A program made the translations under genes and the position numbers. A stretch of 25,666 nt of DNA from DAOPZC01 sp035353175 (GTDB lineage Bacteria; Verrucomicrobiota; Kiritimatiellia; RFP12; UBA1067): assembly GCA_035353175.1 (NCBI GenBank), contig DAOPZC010000064.1, forward strand, positions 1 through 25,666. The letters are read 5' to 3'. The notes under the pieces were generated by a model that saw nothing but the letters and a program-made list of their open reading frames with translations, ran no database searches and was not told the origin of the DNA. Below are positions 6,434 to 15,625 of this stretch, one piece after another (within the stretch, counting starts at the first letter, position 1; each line of letters starts with the position of its first letter).

Positions 6434-9400
6434 ATGCGTTGCTCGGGATATTTTTGCGGCGCCGTGCTGCTGGCTTCGGGGGCGTGGGCGCAGCCGGACG
6501 CGGCTTTTCATAAGGTTCCCAATGAGACGAACGCGTGGCACGTGCTGCGGGCTAGTGCCGAGACGATGGGGGACGGCCTTGCGATTCATCAGGAGTCGCC
6601 AGCCGGAAACGGTTTTCTTTTGCCGCGCGGCGCATGGCCGCGCCGCACGATGGCGGCGGAGGCGGACATTCTGATGCGCCAGCGACTGGTCGCCAGCGGC
6701 TGGAATTTCGGCGGCGTGACGCTCTATCAGGACGATGCCAATTACTGGATGCTTGCGCTGGTCGAAGGTCCGGGCGGCGTCCATACGGTCGACTTTCTGG
6801 AAAATCAGGCGGGGGTTTGGCAGGCGCAGAACGAGGCGAAGACGGCGCTGAAACGCGAGGGCAACGTGTCTTTCGCATGGAAGCCGGATACGGCCTATCG
6901 GTTGCGGCTCGCGTTCGAGGACGGCCGTGTGACGGCACGGGTGAGTGACCCGGCAGATGGGCGCGTGTTGGGCTCGGCGTTCTTCGTGTTGGAAAAGATG
7001 CCGGCCGTCCGCTCCGGCCGCCCCGGCGTCGTCGTCCGTGCGAGTGCGGTCGAATGCCGGAATTTCCGCTTCGGGATGACGGTGGTGCCGTCTGCAGATC
7101 GGCGATCGGCTGTGGCGCTGCTGGACGATGCGCTGCCGGGCCATGACCGTGCGGCGAACGCGCGGCTCGCCGCGGCCTTGCGGAAACGCGGTCTTGCCGT
7201 GACGAGCCTGACGGCCGGGCAGCTTCTTTCGGAAACGGTTTTGACGGCCGACGCGTTTCGCGTCTTCATTGTTCCGAAGTGCGACGCATTGCCGGCCGCA
7301 CTGGGTCCGCTGATTCAGGATTACGCGCGCGGCGGCGGGCATCTCATCTTTTTGGGCGGACCTTTTCTGGACCGAGGCATGTGGCAACACGGTGGCGGTT
7401 GGCTGGACAAAGAAGGCCTGCAAGCGTTGCTTCAGGCCGTGACGCCGGCGCACCGGCCGTTCGAAATCGGTCCGGCGTACGACACGAAGGCGTGGCGGCG
7501 TTCCTGCCAGAACGGCCGCACCGCCAGCGCGTGGCGCGTCTTGAACGAAGGCCCCGGCGGCTCCTCTTGCTTTCGTCTGGATATCTCCGACCTGCAGGGC
7601 TGGGACGTGCGGCATTCTCCGGAAATGGAACGGCTGTTCGGCGAAGGCGATAACTTTTTCACGTTCATGGGCAAAGGCGATCCGAAGACCACGCAACTCG
7701 CGGTCGAGATCATTGAGCGGGACGGCGCGCGCTGGATCGCGAGCACGCCGCTGACTTCCGAATGGCAGCGCGTTGGCCTCCGCCTGGAGGAGTTCCGCTA
7801 CTGGAAGGATTCGGGCGGCGCGAAAGGGCGCGGCCATGACGGCGACCGTCTGAATCCGCGGCTGGCCGTGCGTGTCTGCTTCGGACTCTCGGCCTCTCAC
7901 ACCTCGGCGGTGGGGGCTGGCCCGCACACGATTTGGCTGGCGGACATCGGAACGGCTCCCGATCCGCTGCTTGCGGCGGGCGTTGCCCCGGCCGATCTGT
8001 CGGGAAGCCTCGAAACCGTCTATCCGCGCTACAAGGTGTTTCCCCTTCAGAACGCGTGTTTCGGCAGCGATACTGCGGCCCGTGCCTGCGGCGGAACGGT
8101 CTGCGCGATACCGCGCACGGTCGGGGAAGGACTGCGGCGTGATTGCCGTTGGCGCTTTGTGCCGCTGACGAGTGTGATGGATCAGGGCGCGGAAATCGGC
8201 GGTGTGTCGGAATGGCTTCTGCTTCATAGCCGTTTCCCGCTGGACGGAACCGTGATCGCCGGCTTCGGCTATTCCGACCCCGCCGTTTGGTCGTCGCCGG
8301 AGATCGCTGCGCGCATCGCGGATGTCGCGGAGCGGATCACGCGCGGGGTGATGTTTGAAGCGGCGGGCACGGAAGAGTTCGCGTATTGGCCGGGCGAAGA
8401 AGTCCGTCTCGGCGCCTGCGTTAGATCGTTCAGCCAAAAGACGGAAGAGCGCGAGATCATGCTCCAGATTAAGACCGTAGAACGGGTGGTATGGAGCGAG
8501 ACCGTCAAACGATCGTTCGCCGAAGGGGTGTCGGACGTGGAGTTCGTCTGGACGAGCCCAAAAGAGCCGGGCGAATATCTTTTTATCGCCCGGCTTTCGG
8601 GAGAGCATCGGGATGAAATCAGACACGGGTTCGCCGTGCTTGATCCGACGCCTGCGCCCAAGAGCGCTTGCATTTCGGCGCGGGACGGCGATTTTTGGCG
8701 CGACGGGAAAAAGTGGTATCCCGTGGGTGTCAACTTCTGGCCGCTCTATGTGTCGGGCATGGATTCGGAGGACTACAGCGCGGGATGGCTGCGTGACCCT
8801 TATTATTCGCCCTCTCTGGTGGAGCGGGATCTGGTCCATCTGCGTGAACTGGGCATCAACATGGTGAGCATCCAGACGCCGCCGCTGAAGGAGCACCGCA
8901 ACCTGCTCGATTTCCTGCGTCTCTGCCGGAAATATGACATCCATGCCAACCTCTATCTCGGACAGGCGTCGCCGCTGGCGTTCAATGACGCGGAGCTGAA
9001 AGCGTATCTCGAGGCCGCCCGCTTGCCGGGCAACCCCACGGTCTTCGCGTATGACACGATCTGGGAGCCGGGCAATCACGTTTTTAGAAACGACGCGGCG
9101 CGCGCGCGTTGGGATGACGAATGGCGGGCGTGGATCGTCGAGCGGTACGGCTCGGTCGAGCGGGCCGAAAAGGATTGGGGATTCAAGGCGCGTCGTGACA
9201 AGACGGGGCGGGTCATTTCCCCGGGGGACGCGTGTTTCACCGAGGACGGCGCATGGCGCGGGATGATGGCGGCGTATCGCCGTTTTATGGACAATCTGAC
9301 CAGCCGCTACTGGGGCAAGGCGCACCGTCGTCTGCACGAATTGGATCCCAACCACTTGGTCAGTTTCCGGCAGGGAAATACCTTGCCGTACGACTTCGCG

Positions 9401-10456
9401 CTGAGTGGGCCGGTCAAGCATATCGACTTCATCTGTCCCGAAGGCTATGCGATCCGCGACACGGACGAGGGCGAAGACGCGATCGGGTTCATCACGCGAT
9501 ACGTGGATTACACGACGGGCGGTAAACCGATCGTCTGGTCCGAGTTCGGCCAGAGCGTTTGGGATGCGGTGCGCATGGAGCCGAATCCGGCTGCGATCGG
9601 GAAACAAGGCCATTACTCCGAGCGGTTCTATCGCGCGGCACTCGCGGCGGGCGCGGACGGAACCGTTCCATGGTGGTGGGTGGGCGGCTACCGTGTGGGC
9701 GAGCGGAGCGATTTCGGGATCGTCGGCCCGGACCGGTCGGAACGGCCCGCCGCGCGGCTGATCCGCGAGTACGGTCCGCGCCTGAAAACACCGCGCGAGA
9801 AAGCCCAGCCTTCGGCGTGGTTCGAGTTCGACCGCGATGCGCATGCGGGCGGCTACTGGCGAGCCGCTTTCAACGAGGGCGCGCAGGCATACCGCGCGGC
9901 GGCGAAGGAAGGAAAGACACTCGGCGTGCGGACCGCGGGATCGGGCACGGATTCGGCGACCGTCCCCCTGATCGCCGTCGGCAACGTGCCGTGCGACGGC
10001 ACAAACCCGCCAAAGCACCTGGACGCGGAGTTCAACTTCCTGCAGGTGCTCAACGCGGATGGCGTGTGGCAGGAGGCCGAAGACGGCGCGGAGATCACGG
10101 TCAAGGCGGGGCAGCCGGTGAAAGCCCGCGCGTCGGTCGGGAACGCGCAGGAGGCGACCTGGAGGGGTGATAAGCCGGGGCATCATCCGCTGCGAGGGGT
10201 GATGCTGGTGACCCGCGCGAAAGAGGGCGCGCGAGAAGTGGGTGTCCAGCCTCTGCCCCGCGACGCGAATTGGACTTCCGCAGATGTGCCATATCTCGGC
10301 GATGCAGACTTCGGCGAGTTTGAGCTGTTTAAGAGCGCCGGGCAAACGTTCGTGATGCCGGTCGTCTTGTCGGTGCGGATGGAATTGCATTCGCGCGGGC
10401 CGCTCATCCCCTTTGGCGAAGCACGGGTGTTTACGCTGAAGGCGAAGGGGCCGTAG
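6434..10456 (+). CDS. Large exported multidomain glycoside hydrolase (clan GH-A-like catalytic domain)
   Basis: This 1340-residue protein starts with a short signal peptide, probably cleaved after GAWA (residue 19). Visible parts in order are: a LamG/concanavalin-like beta domain (about 20-215); an alpha/beta domain like the glutamine-amidotransferase-fold domain of GH42-type enzymes (about 224-315); a carbohydrate-binding-like beta domain (about 339-522); an Ig-like stretch (about 650-745); a TIM-barrel catalytic domain (about 752-1115); and a C-terminal beta region. The barrel has IWEPGN with Glu878 as likely acid/base, and VWSEFG with Glu1037 as likely nucleophile, the spacing expected of a retaining clan GH-A enzyme. 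The usual Asn before the acid/base is Trp here. I cannot assign a GH family or substrate; a plant, algal or host polysaccharide is plausible. ATG 6434 has a strong AAGGAG at 6421-6426. The gene is monocistronic and divergent from aroC. Confidence 0.82.
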   Translation: MRCSGYFCGAVLLASGAWAQPDAAFHKVPNETNAWHVLRASAETMGDGLAIHQESPAGNGFLLPRGAWPRRTMAAEADILMRQRLVASGWNFGGVTLYQDDANYWMLALVEGPGGVHTVDFLENQAGVWQAQNEAKTALKREGNVSFAWKPDTAYRLRLAFEDGRVTARVSDPADGRVLGSAFFVLEKMPAVRSGRPGVVVRASAVECRNFRFGMTVVPSADRRSAVALLDDALPGHDRAANARLAAALRKRGLAVTSLTAGQLLSETVLTADAFRVFIVPKCDALPAALGPLIQDYARGGGHLIFLGGPFLDRGMWQHGGGWLDKEGLQALLQAVTPAHRPFEIGPAYDTKAWRRSCQNGRTASAWRVLNEGPGGSSCFRLDISDLQGWDVRHSPEMERLFGEGDNFFTFMGKGDPKTTQLAVEIIERDGARWIASTPLTSEWQRVGLRLEEFRYWKDSGGAKGRGHDGDRLNPRLAVRVCFGLSASHTSAVGAGPHTIWLADIGTAPDPLLAAGVAPADLSGSLETVYPRYKVFPLQNACFGSDTAARACGGTVCAIPRTVGEGLRRDCRWRFVPLTSVMDQGAEIGGVSEWLLLHSRFPLDGTVIAGFGYSDPAVWSSPEIAARIADVAERITRGVMFEAAGTEEFAYWPGEEVRLGACVRSFSQKTEEREIMLQIKTVERVVWSETVKRSFAEGVSDVEFVWTSPKEPGEYLFIARLSGEHRDEIRHGFAVLDPTPAPKSACISARDGDFWRDGKKWYPVGVNFWPLYVSGMDSEDYSAGWLRDPYYSPSLVERDLVHLRELGINMVSIQTPPLKEHRNLLDFLRLCRKYDIHANLYLGQASPLAFNDAELKAYLEAARLPGNPTVFAYDTIWEPGNHVFRNDAARARWDDEWRAWIVERYGSVERAEKDWGFKARRDKTGRVISPGDACFTEDGAWRGMMAAYRRFMDNLTSRYWGKAHRRLHELDPNHLVSFRQGNTLPYDFALSGPVKHIDFICPEGYAIRDTDEGEDAIGFITRYVDYTTGGKPIVWSEFGQSVWDAVRMEPNPAAIGKQGHYSERFYRAALAAGADGTVPWWWVGGYRVGERSDFGIVGPDRSERPAARLIREYGPRLKTPREKAQPSAWFEFDRDAHAGGYWRAAFNEGAQAYRAAAKEGKTLGVRTAGSGTDSATVPLIAVGNVPCDGTNPPKHLDAEFNFLQVLNADGVWQEAEDGAEITVKAGQPVKARASVGNAQEATWRGDKPGHHPLRGVMLVTRAKEGAREVGVQPLPRDANWTSADVPYLGDADFGEFELFKSAGQTFVMPVVLSVRMELHSRGPLIPFGEARVFTLKAKGP

Positions 10457-10463
10457 GCGGTTG

Positions 10464-10524
10464 AGGTTGGGCGACTCGCTGGGCCGACCGGAAATGCCGT
10501 CTGTCCGGCGGCCGGCCCCAACCT
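10464..10524. terminator. Large hairpin between the convergent glycoside hydrolase and topoisomerase genes
   Basis: AGGTTGGG (10464-10471) pairs perfectly with CCCAACCT (10517-10524). Inside, GGCCG (10482-10486) plus CCGG (10488-10491) pairs with CCGG (10505-10508) plus CGGCC (10509-10513), with one bulged A. It starts 8 bases after the stop of the + strand gene. No T-run follows on either strand, so it is not a textbook Rho-independent terminator. It may still stop transcription or protect the 3' end. The rest of the 172-base gap holds only T-rich patches (about 10594-10616). Confidence 0.4.
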
Positions 10525-10628
10525 GAGTTGAAGGCCGCATCAGTCAGCAAAAGGATTTTCGAAACGCAGGCCAGTGAAGCGTGAGAAGTCGGCGTTTTGT
10601 AGGTTTTTCTCTTTAACGGCGCGTTATC

Positions 10629-12788
10629 TTACGTCAGCACGCCTTTGGGCGTGGCCTCGTTGTCATCCCACCAGCCGGGCTTCTTGGTCGCGGTCTTGGC
10701 GATGTCCTTGGAGGTCATTTGAATGCCCTTGGCCGCCACGCCTTTGACCAGCACCTCGCTGGGGGTGAACATCTGCTGGTGGATGCGCTGAGCCTTGGCG
10801 GGCTTGTACTTCACGTACACCGTTTCGGGCACGCCCTCCTCGAAGAGGATGATTTTGCTGTCCTCCGGCGCGAGGTGGTACTCTTTGTTCTGGATCGCTC
10901 CACCGAAGGCGAACCGTTTGATGTAGGTGAAGCCATAGTGCGGCTCGGTGTAGATCGCGGTGAACTCTTTGTCGCGGTCGAAGATCTGGCAATAGCACCC
11001 GCCCTGTTTATCCACGAAGAACTTGTCTGGCGGCGGCATCATCTTATAGCGTCCGTCGTTCCAGACCACGATGATCTTGTCGAGTGAGGAACACTTGAAA
11101 AGTTCTTCGCCGCCACGGATGTCGGTGCCGATGTAGCCGTTCTCGCGGTCGATCTTGAGCGTGAGTTCGGTGGCGGTGAGCGCGCGCACTTCGATCTGGG
11201 CGAACGCGGACGGCGCGATCTTGGTCAGACGCGGATATTTGTCTTTGTACTTCTTGATGAGGTTCTTGAGATAACGCACCGCGAAACCGCGCAAGCCTTT
11301 GATGTTCTCGGCGACTTCGGCCTCTTCCTGGAGAATGGCCTCGATCTCTTTCCTGTTCTTGTCGATGTCGTAGCGCGAGATGCGGCGGATCTTGATCTGA
11401 AGCAGGCTCTCCACGTCGTCGAGCGTCACGTCGCGGCGCAATTTCTTCCGAAAAGGCTTGAATCCCTCCAGCACGGCCTGCTGCACGGCTTCGTAGGTGG
11501 TCTGTTCCTCGATGCGCTTGTAGATGCGCTCCTCGATGAATATCTGCTCCAGCGTTTTGGAGTGGAACAGGTTGTCCAGTTCGCTCTTGCGGAGCTCCAG
11601 TTCGCGGTTCAGCAGCTCGAGCAGCTGGTCGGTGCAGGCGGTGAGAATTTCCGAGACGGTCATCTCGCGCGGCCGGTTGCGGAAGAGCACGACCGGGCGG
11701 CTCGTGAGGGACGACTCGCAGTCCGTGAAGGCGTAGAGGGCCTTGATCGTCTGGTCCTGCGTGGCGCCGACATTGAGCAGCAGTTCGATCTCGACTTTTT
11801 CGGCGGTGAAATCGTTGATCTGCTTGACCGGGACCTTCTTTTTTTTGATCGCCTCTTCGATGTTGGCGATGAGCGATTCGGTGGTTTGTCCCCACGGCAG
11901 CGCGGTGATCGCGAGCTTGTTGGGCTGGCGCGGCTCGATGACCGCGCGGATCTTGATGCGGCCCACGCCGTCGGCGTACTCGGAGACGTCCATCACGCCG
12001 CCGGTCTGAAAATCCGGCAGGACGCGAAAAGGCTTCTTTTGGATGATGGCGATCTGCGCTTCCAGCAGCTCGATGAAATTGTGCGGCAGGATGGCGGTGG
12101 ACAGGCCGACCGCGATGCCGTCCGCGCCGAGCATCAGCAGCAGCGGAAGTTTCGACGGCAACAGCACGGGCTCTTTGTTGCGACCGTCATAGCTCGGAAT
12201 AAAGGCGGTGAGCTTGGGGTTGAAGAGTTCGGTCCGGGCCAGCTCGGTGAGGCGGCACTCGATGTACCGCGTGGCGGCCGCGGGGTCGCCGGTAAAGAGG
12301 TTGCCGTAGTTCCCTTGGCCTTCGATGAGGTAGCGCTTGTTGGCGAGATTGACGATCGCGTCGCCGATCGAGGCGTCGCCGTGGGGGTGGTACTGCATCG
12401 TGTGCCCCACGACGTTGGCGACCTTGATGAAACGGCCGTCATCCTTCTCCCACAGCGAATGCATGATGCGCCGTTGGACCGGCTTGAGCCCGTCCTCGAC
12501 CGTCGGGATGGCACGGTTGCAGATGGTGTAGGAGGCGAACTGGAGGAAGTTGTCGTCCATCAGTTCGCGCAGGGGGCCGGTGCCGCCGTGCGCGGCGGCG
12601 GCGGCCTGCCGGTCGGATGCGGACAGGTTGACGCCGTTTTGCGGGACGGGTTGGTCCGCCTCCTCGCCGTCGGGGGACGGCGAGGGGGAAACCGCGTCAA
12701 AGAGCGCCATGTCGTCGAAGAGGCTGGGCGGCTCGTTCGCGGGATCGGAGGGTTTGCCTTGGTTCGGCTTTCCGGAAGCTTTGCTCAC
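10629..12788 (-). CDS. parC: DNA topoisomerase IV subunit A (ParC-like)
   Basis: The 719-residue breakage-reunion subunit of a type IIA topoisomerase. It cuts and rejoins both DNA strands, with the ParE-like subunit supplying ATP hydrolysis. The winged-helix and tower core begins near residue 75. HTMQYHPHGDASIGDAIV (129-146) and AATRYIECRL (171-180) are present, with Tyr175 the DNA-linking tyrosine after Arg174. An N-terminal extension of about 70 residues is rich in Pro, Ser and acidic residues and looks disordered. The C-terminal part (from about 520) is short, and I see no gyrase box (QRRGGxG-type), which favours topoisomerase IV, of the Bacteroidetes-like short type. The start is GTG 12788, which overlaps the TGA of parE as GTGA (12788-12785), with GAGGAA upstream; this implies translational coupling. 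Whether it also serves as the cell's gyrase cannot be told here. Confidence 0.9.
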   Translation of the reverse strand: MSKASGKPNQGKPSDPANEPPSLFDDMALFDAVSPSPSPDGEEADQPVPQNGVNLSASDRQAAAAAHGGTGPLRELMDDNFLQFASYTICNRAIPTVEDGLKPVQRRIMHSLWEKDDGRFIKVANVVGHTMQYHPHGDASIGDAIVNLANKRYLIEGQGNYGNLFTGDPAAATRYIECRLTELARTELFNPKLTAFIPSYDGRNKEPVLLPSKLPLLLMLGADGIAVGLSTAILPHNFIELLEAQIAIIQKKPFRVLPDFQTGGVMDVSEYADGVGRIKIRAVIEPRQPNKLAITALPWGQTTESLIANIEEAIKKKKVPVKQINDFTAEKVEIELLLNVGATQDQTIKALYAFTDCESSLTSRPVVLFRNRPREMTVSEILTACTDQLLELLNRELELRKSELDNLFHSKTLEQIFIEERIYKRIEEQTTYEAVQQAVLEGFKPFRKKLRRDVTLDDVESLLQIKIRRISRYDIDKNRKEIEAILQEEAEVAENIKGLRGFAVRYLKNLIKKYKDKYPRLTKIAPSAFAQIEVRALTATELTLKIDRENGYIGTDIRGGEELFKCSSLDKIIVVWNDGRYKMMPPPDKFFVDKQGGCYCQIFDRDKEFTAIYTEPHYGFTYIKRFAFGGAIQNKEYHLAPEDSKIILFEEGVPETVYVKYKPAKAQRIHQQMFTPSEVLVKGVAAKGIQMTSKDIAKTATKKPGWWDDNEATPKGVLT

Positions 12789-14611
12789 GATAACGATTCC
12801 TCGGTGATCACCAGATTGTCCATAATGTACTGACGCCGCTCCTGGGTATTGCGGCCCATGTAAAACTCGATTGTATCTTTCAGCTCTTTATCGCGGGTGC
12901 AGTCCACGGGGGTCAGGCGTATGGTTTTGCCAATAAAGCCTTTGAACTCGTTGGGCGAAATTTCTCCGAGGCCTTTGAATCGGGTGATCTCGGGGCTCTT
13001 GCCGCAATTTGCGATGGCCGTGACGCGCTCCTCCTCGCTGTAGCAGTAAAAAGTGTCTTTCTTGTTGCGCACGCGGAAGAGGGGGGTCTCCAGAATGTAG
13101 AGGTGCCCTTCCCTGATGACACGGTCGAAAAATCGCAGAAAGAACGTGATCATGAGGTTGCGGATGTGGAGCCCGTCAACATCCGCATCGGTGGCCAGGA
13201 TGACCTTCTGGTAGCGCAGATTGTCGACGGTCTCCTCGATGTCGAGGCTCTGCATGAGGTTGTAGAGCTCGACGTTCTTGTAGAGCGTGTCGCGCTTGAG
13301 GTCGCAGACGTTGAGGGGCTTGCCCTTGAGCGTGAAGATGGCCTGGCTGTTGACATCGCGGCAACTCACGATGGAACCGGCGGCGGACTGACCTTCGGTG
13401 ATGAAGATCATGCTGTCGAGGCCGGTACCTTTCTGTTTGTGCAGGTGGCGTTTGCAGTCCTTGAGTTGCGGCACGCGCACCGACACGGCGCGGGAGCGCT
13501 CGCGGGCGAGCTTCTTGACGGCGTTGAGCTCGGCCCGCAGCTTGCCGGTCTCCTCGATCTTGCCGATCAGCTTGGCGGCCTCGGAGGGTTCGCGGTGGAG
13601 CATCTCCTCGATGACGCGTTTGATCTCGGCCACCAGGTCAGAGCGGATCTCTTGGTTGCCGAGCTTGTTCTTGGTCTGCGACTCGAAGATCGGATCCTTG
13701 AGCCGGATGGCGATGGCTCCGATGATGCCTTCGCGCACGTCGTCGCCGTCGAATTTCTTTTTGCTGAACTCGTTGACGGCCTTGAGCAAGCCCTCTTTGA
13801 AGGCGGAGAGGTGCGTGCCGCCGTCATTGGTGAACTGGCCGTTGACGAAGGAGTAATAGTCTTCGCTGAACCGGTTGGTGTGGGTGAAGACCAGCTCCAG
13901 CGTTTTGGAGCGGTAGTGGAAGGGCTGGTAGAGTTTCTCGAACTGCGCCTCGTCGTGGATCAGGTCGAGCAGGCCGTTTTCCGAGATGATCTTGTTGCCG
14001 TTCACGTCGAGGGTGAGCCCGGCGTTGAGGTAGGCGTACATCCGCATGCGGCGCAGGACGTGCTCTTCGCGGAACTGGAATTTCTTGAAGATCTCGCTGT
14101 CCGGCGTGAAGCGCACAAACGTGCCGTTGCGTTGGGAATCGGCGCTTTTCCCGCGCTTCTGGGAGACCAAGGCGCCCCGTTTGAAAAAAGCTTCGGAGAA
14201 ATCGCCGTCGCGGTAGGCCCGCACCTCGAAGTCGGTCGAGAGGGCGTTGACTGCTTTGGTGCCGACGCCGTTCATGCCGACGGAGAATTGGAAGACGTCG
14301 TCGCTGAATTTGCCGCCGGTGTTGATCTGCGAAACGCACTCGACCACTTTTCCGAGCGGAATGCCGCGCCCGAAATCGCGGACCGAAACCTCCCCCGTAT
14401 TGTAATTGATGGCGATCTCGACGCGCTTGCCGTAGCCCATGATGAACTCGTCCACCGCGTTGTCGATCACCTCTTTGAGGAGGATATAGATGCCGTCTTC
14501 GTATTGGCTGCCGTCGCTGGTGCGGCCGATGTACATGCCGGTGCGCTTGCGGATGTGCTCGATCGCCGAAAGGGTCTGAATGTGCTTGTCGTCGTACGTG
14601 CTTGCTGACAT
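12785..14611 (-). CDS. parE: DNA topoisomerase IV subunit B (ParE-like)
   Basis: The 608-residue ATPase subunit of the type IIA topoisomerase. The GHKL ATPase domain (about 10-215) shows KEVIDNAVDEF with Glu48 as catalytic base and Asn51 for Mg-ATP, GRGIP (81-85), NTGGKF (97-102) and GMNGVGTKA (112-120). The transducer domain follows (about 220-390). The TOPRIM domain has EGQSAAGS with Glu406 and DADVDG with Asp475, Asp477 and Asp479 as metal ligands. The length, without the large insertion some GyrB proteins carry in TOPRIM, fits ParE. The N-terminal wording (GMYIGRTSDGSQYEDGIYI) resembles the ParE type of Bacteroidetes and PVC bacteria. ATG 14611 is the only sensible start. It is followed directly by parC with a 4-base overlap, and preceded by a 178-base gap to the cyclophilin gene on the same strand. 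Confidence 0.92.
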   Translation of the reverse strand: MSASTYDDKHIQTLSAIEHIRKRTGMYIGRTSDGSQYEDGIYILLKEVIDNAVDEFIMGYGKRVEIAINYNTGEVSVRDFGRGIPLGKVVECVSQINTGGKFSDDVFQFSVGMNGVGTKAVNALSTDFEVRAYRDGDFSEAFFKRGALVSQKRGKSADSQRNGTFVRFTPDSEIFKKFQFREEHVLRRMRMYAYLNAGLTLDVNGNKIISENGLLDLIHDEAQFEKLYQPFHYRSKTLELVFTHTNRFSEDYYSFVNGQFTNDGGTHLSAFKEGLLKAVNEFSKKKFDGDDVREGIIGAIAIRLKDPIFESQTKNKLGNQEIRSDLVAEIKRVIEEMLHREPSEAAKLIGKIEETGKLRAELNAVKKLARERSRAVSVRVPQLKDCKRHLHKQKGTGLDSMIFITEGQSAAGSIVSCRDVNSQAIFTLKGKPLNVCDLKRDTLYKNVELYNLMQSLDIEETVDNLRYQKVILATDADVDGLHIRNLMITFFLRFFDRVIREGHLYILETPLFRVRNKKDTFYCYSEEERVTAIANCGKSPEITRFKGLGEISPNEFKGFIGKTIRLTPVDCTRDKELKDTIEFYMGRNTQERRQYIMDNLVITEESLS

Positions 14612-14789
14612 GGAAATTGAAGCTTAAAGGGGTGTATGGCGGACCGCCGGAATGGAGCGGCCCCAACGCGTTATTCGAATGCGGGAAAACCAACCGTCGG
14701 CTGCATCGCGAACGTTCGTGCGGACAGTTCGCCAATTGGCTCCGTCTAAAGTAAAACCGGCACGTCGCTCCGGGCGACCGGCAGGTGCG

Positions 14790-15425
14790 TTATTTGGACG
14801 CGTCGGGCGCCGAGGCGTCGGTCTTGCGCCGGATGCTGTTGATCACCACGGGGTCGGTCGGCACGTTCTGGTGGCGCCCCGAGAAACCGGTGGGGGTCTT
14901 TGCGATTTTGTCGACCACCTCCATGCCGTCGATCACCTTGCCGAACACGCAATAGCCGTAGCCCATGTCGGTTTTCGATTTGAAATCGAGGTGGCTGCCG
15001 TTGTCGACGAGATTGATGAAGAACTGGCTGGTGGCGCTGTCGACGATCATGGTGCGGGCCATGGCCAGCGTGCCGCGCTCGTTGCGCAGCCCGTTGTCCG
15101 CCTCGTTCTTGATCGGCGCGTTCGTCTTCTTCTGGATCATCTCGCGCGAGAAGCCGCCGCCTTGGATCATGAAACCGTCGATGACGCGGTGGAAGACGGT
15201 GGCGTCGTAGAACTTGGCATCGATGTAGTCGAGCAGGTTGCTGACGGTGGCAGGCGCCTTGTCCGGATACAGTTCCGCCGTAATGACGCCCATGCTTGTA
15301 TCGATCACAATTTGCACGTTTTTTGACTCCTTAGGGGCGGACGCCTGCAGGGGCATGACCCCCTGTGTTACGTCGGCCTGAACCAAACCCGAAAAAAAAA
15401 GCAACGTTGCGATTATCCCCTTCAT
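14790..15425 (-). CDS. Exported cyclophilin-type peptidyl-prolyl cis-trans isomerase
   Basis: This 211-residue protein speeds proline isomerisation during folding outside the cytoplasm. A signal peptide of about 17 residues ends LVQA-D. The cyclophilin fold runs from about 38 to 200, with FHRVIDGFMIQGGG containing the catalytic Arg80 and Gln88, and QFFIN at 134-138. These match active family members. The start is ATG 15425, chosen over a TTG two codons upstream because GAGGGG sits about 8 bases before the ATG. The short Lys/Ser/Asp-rich C-terminus is unremarkable. The 178 bases between this gene and parE contain a 5-bp hairpin (14764-14778) followed by TTTT on the - strand, so parE may have its own promoter, which I could not fix. 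Confidence 0.93.
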   Translation of the reverse strand: MKGIIATLLFFSGLVQADVTQGVMPLQASAPKESKNVQIVIDTSMGVITAELYPDKAPATVSNLLDYIDAKFYDATVFHRVIDGFMIQGGGFSREMIQKKTNAPIKNEADNGLRNERGTLAMARTMIVDSATSQFFINLVDNGSHLDFKSKTDMGYGYCVFGKVIDGMEVVDKIAKTPTGFSGRHQNVPTDPVVINSIRRKTDASAPDASK

Positions 15426-15625
15426 GTTCAAACCCCTCTGCGCTTTATTACAGGGAAAAGATTACTTGGTTTTGCCCTCAAAATCCAGCCCAAAGTACGG
15501 GTTTGCCGCCCCGTCGGGCACGAAACAGGAATTGCAATGACCCTGAAAATGTGCCATAGTACCCGTGTGACTGCGAGGGTTCCTTTACATGGAATTTTGC
15601 AGTTCACAGTGAGGGGGATGAACGC

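Noticed and set aside
6329..10540. A 1403-codon open reading frame on the - strand, antisense to the large glycoside hydrolase
   Set aside because: Its translation is rich in Arg, His and Pro, has no domain, signal or repeat, and mirrors the GC-rich codon use of the + strand gene, which has a signal peptide, ribosome binding site and recognisable domains.
11562..14608. Long + strand frames opposite the topoisomerase genes (423 and 501 codons)
   Set aside because: They are shadows of parC and parE. The - strand products carry the complete catalytic motifs, and the + strand translations look like nothing known.
15580..15615. Sigma54 promoter (GG-N10-GC) before the PAS gene
   Set aside because: The visible GG and GC are only 6 bases apart, not 10.
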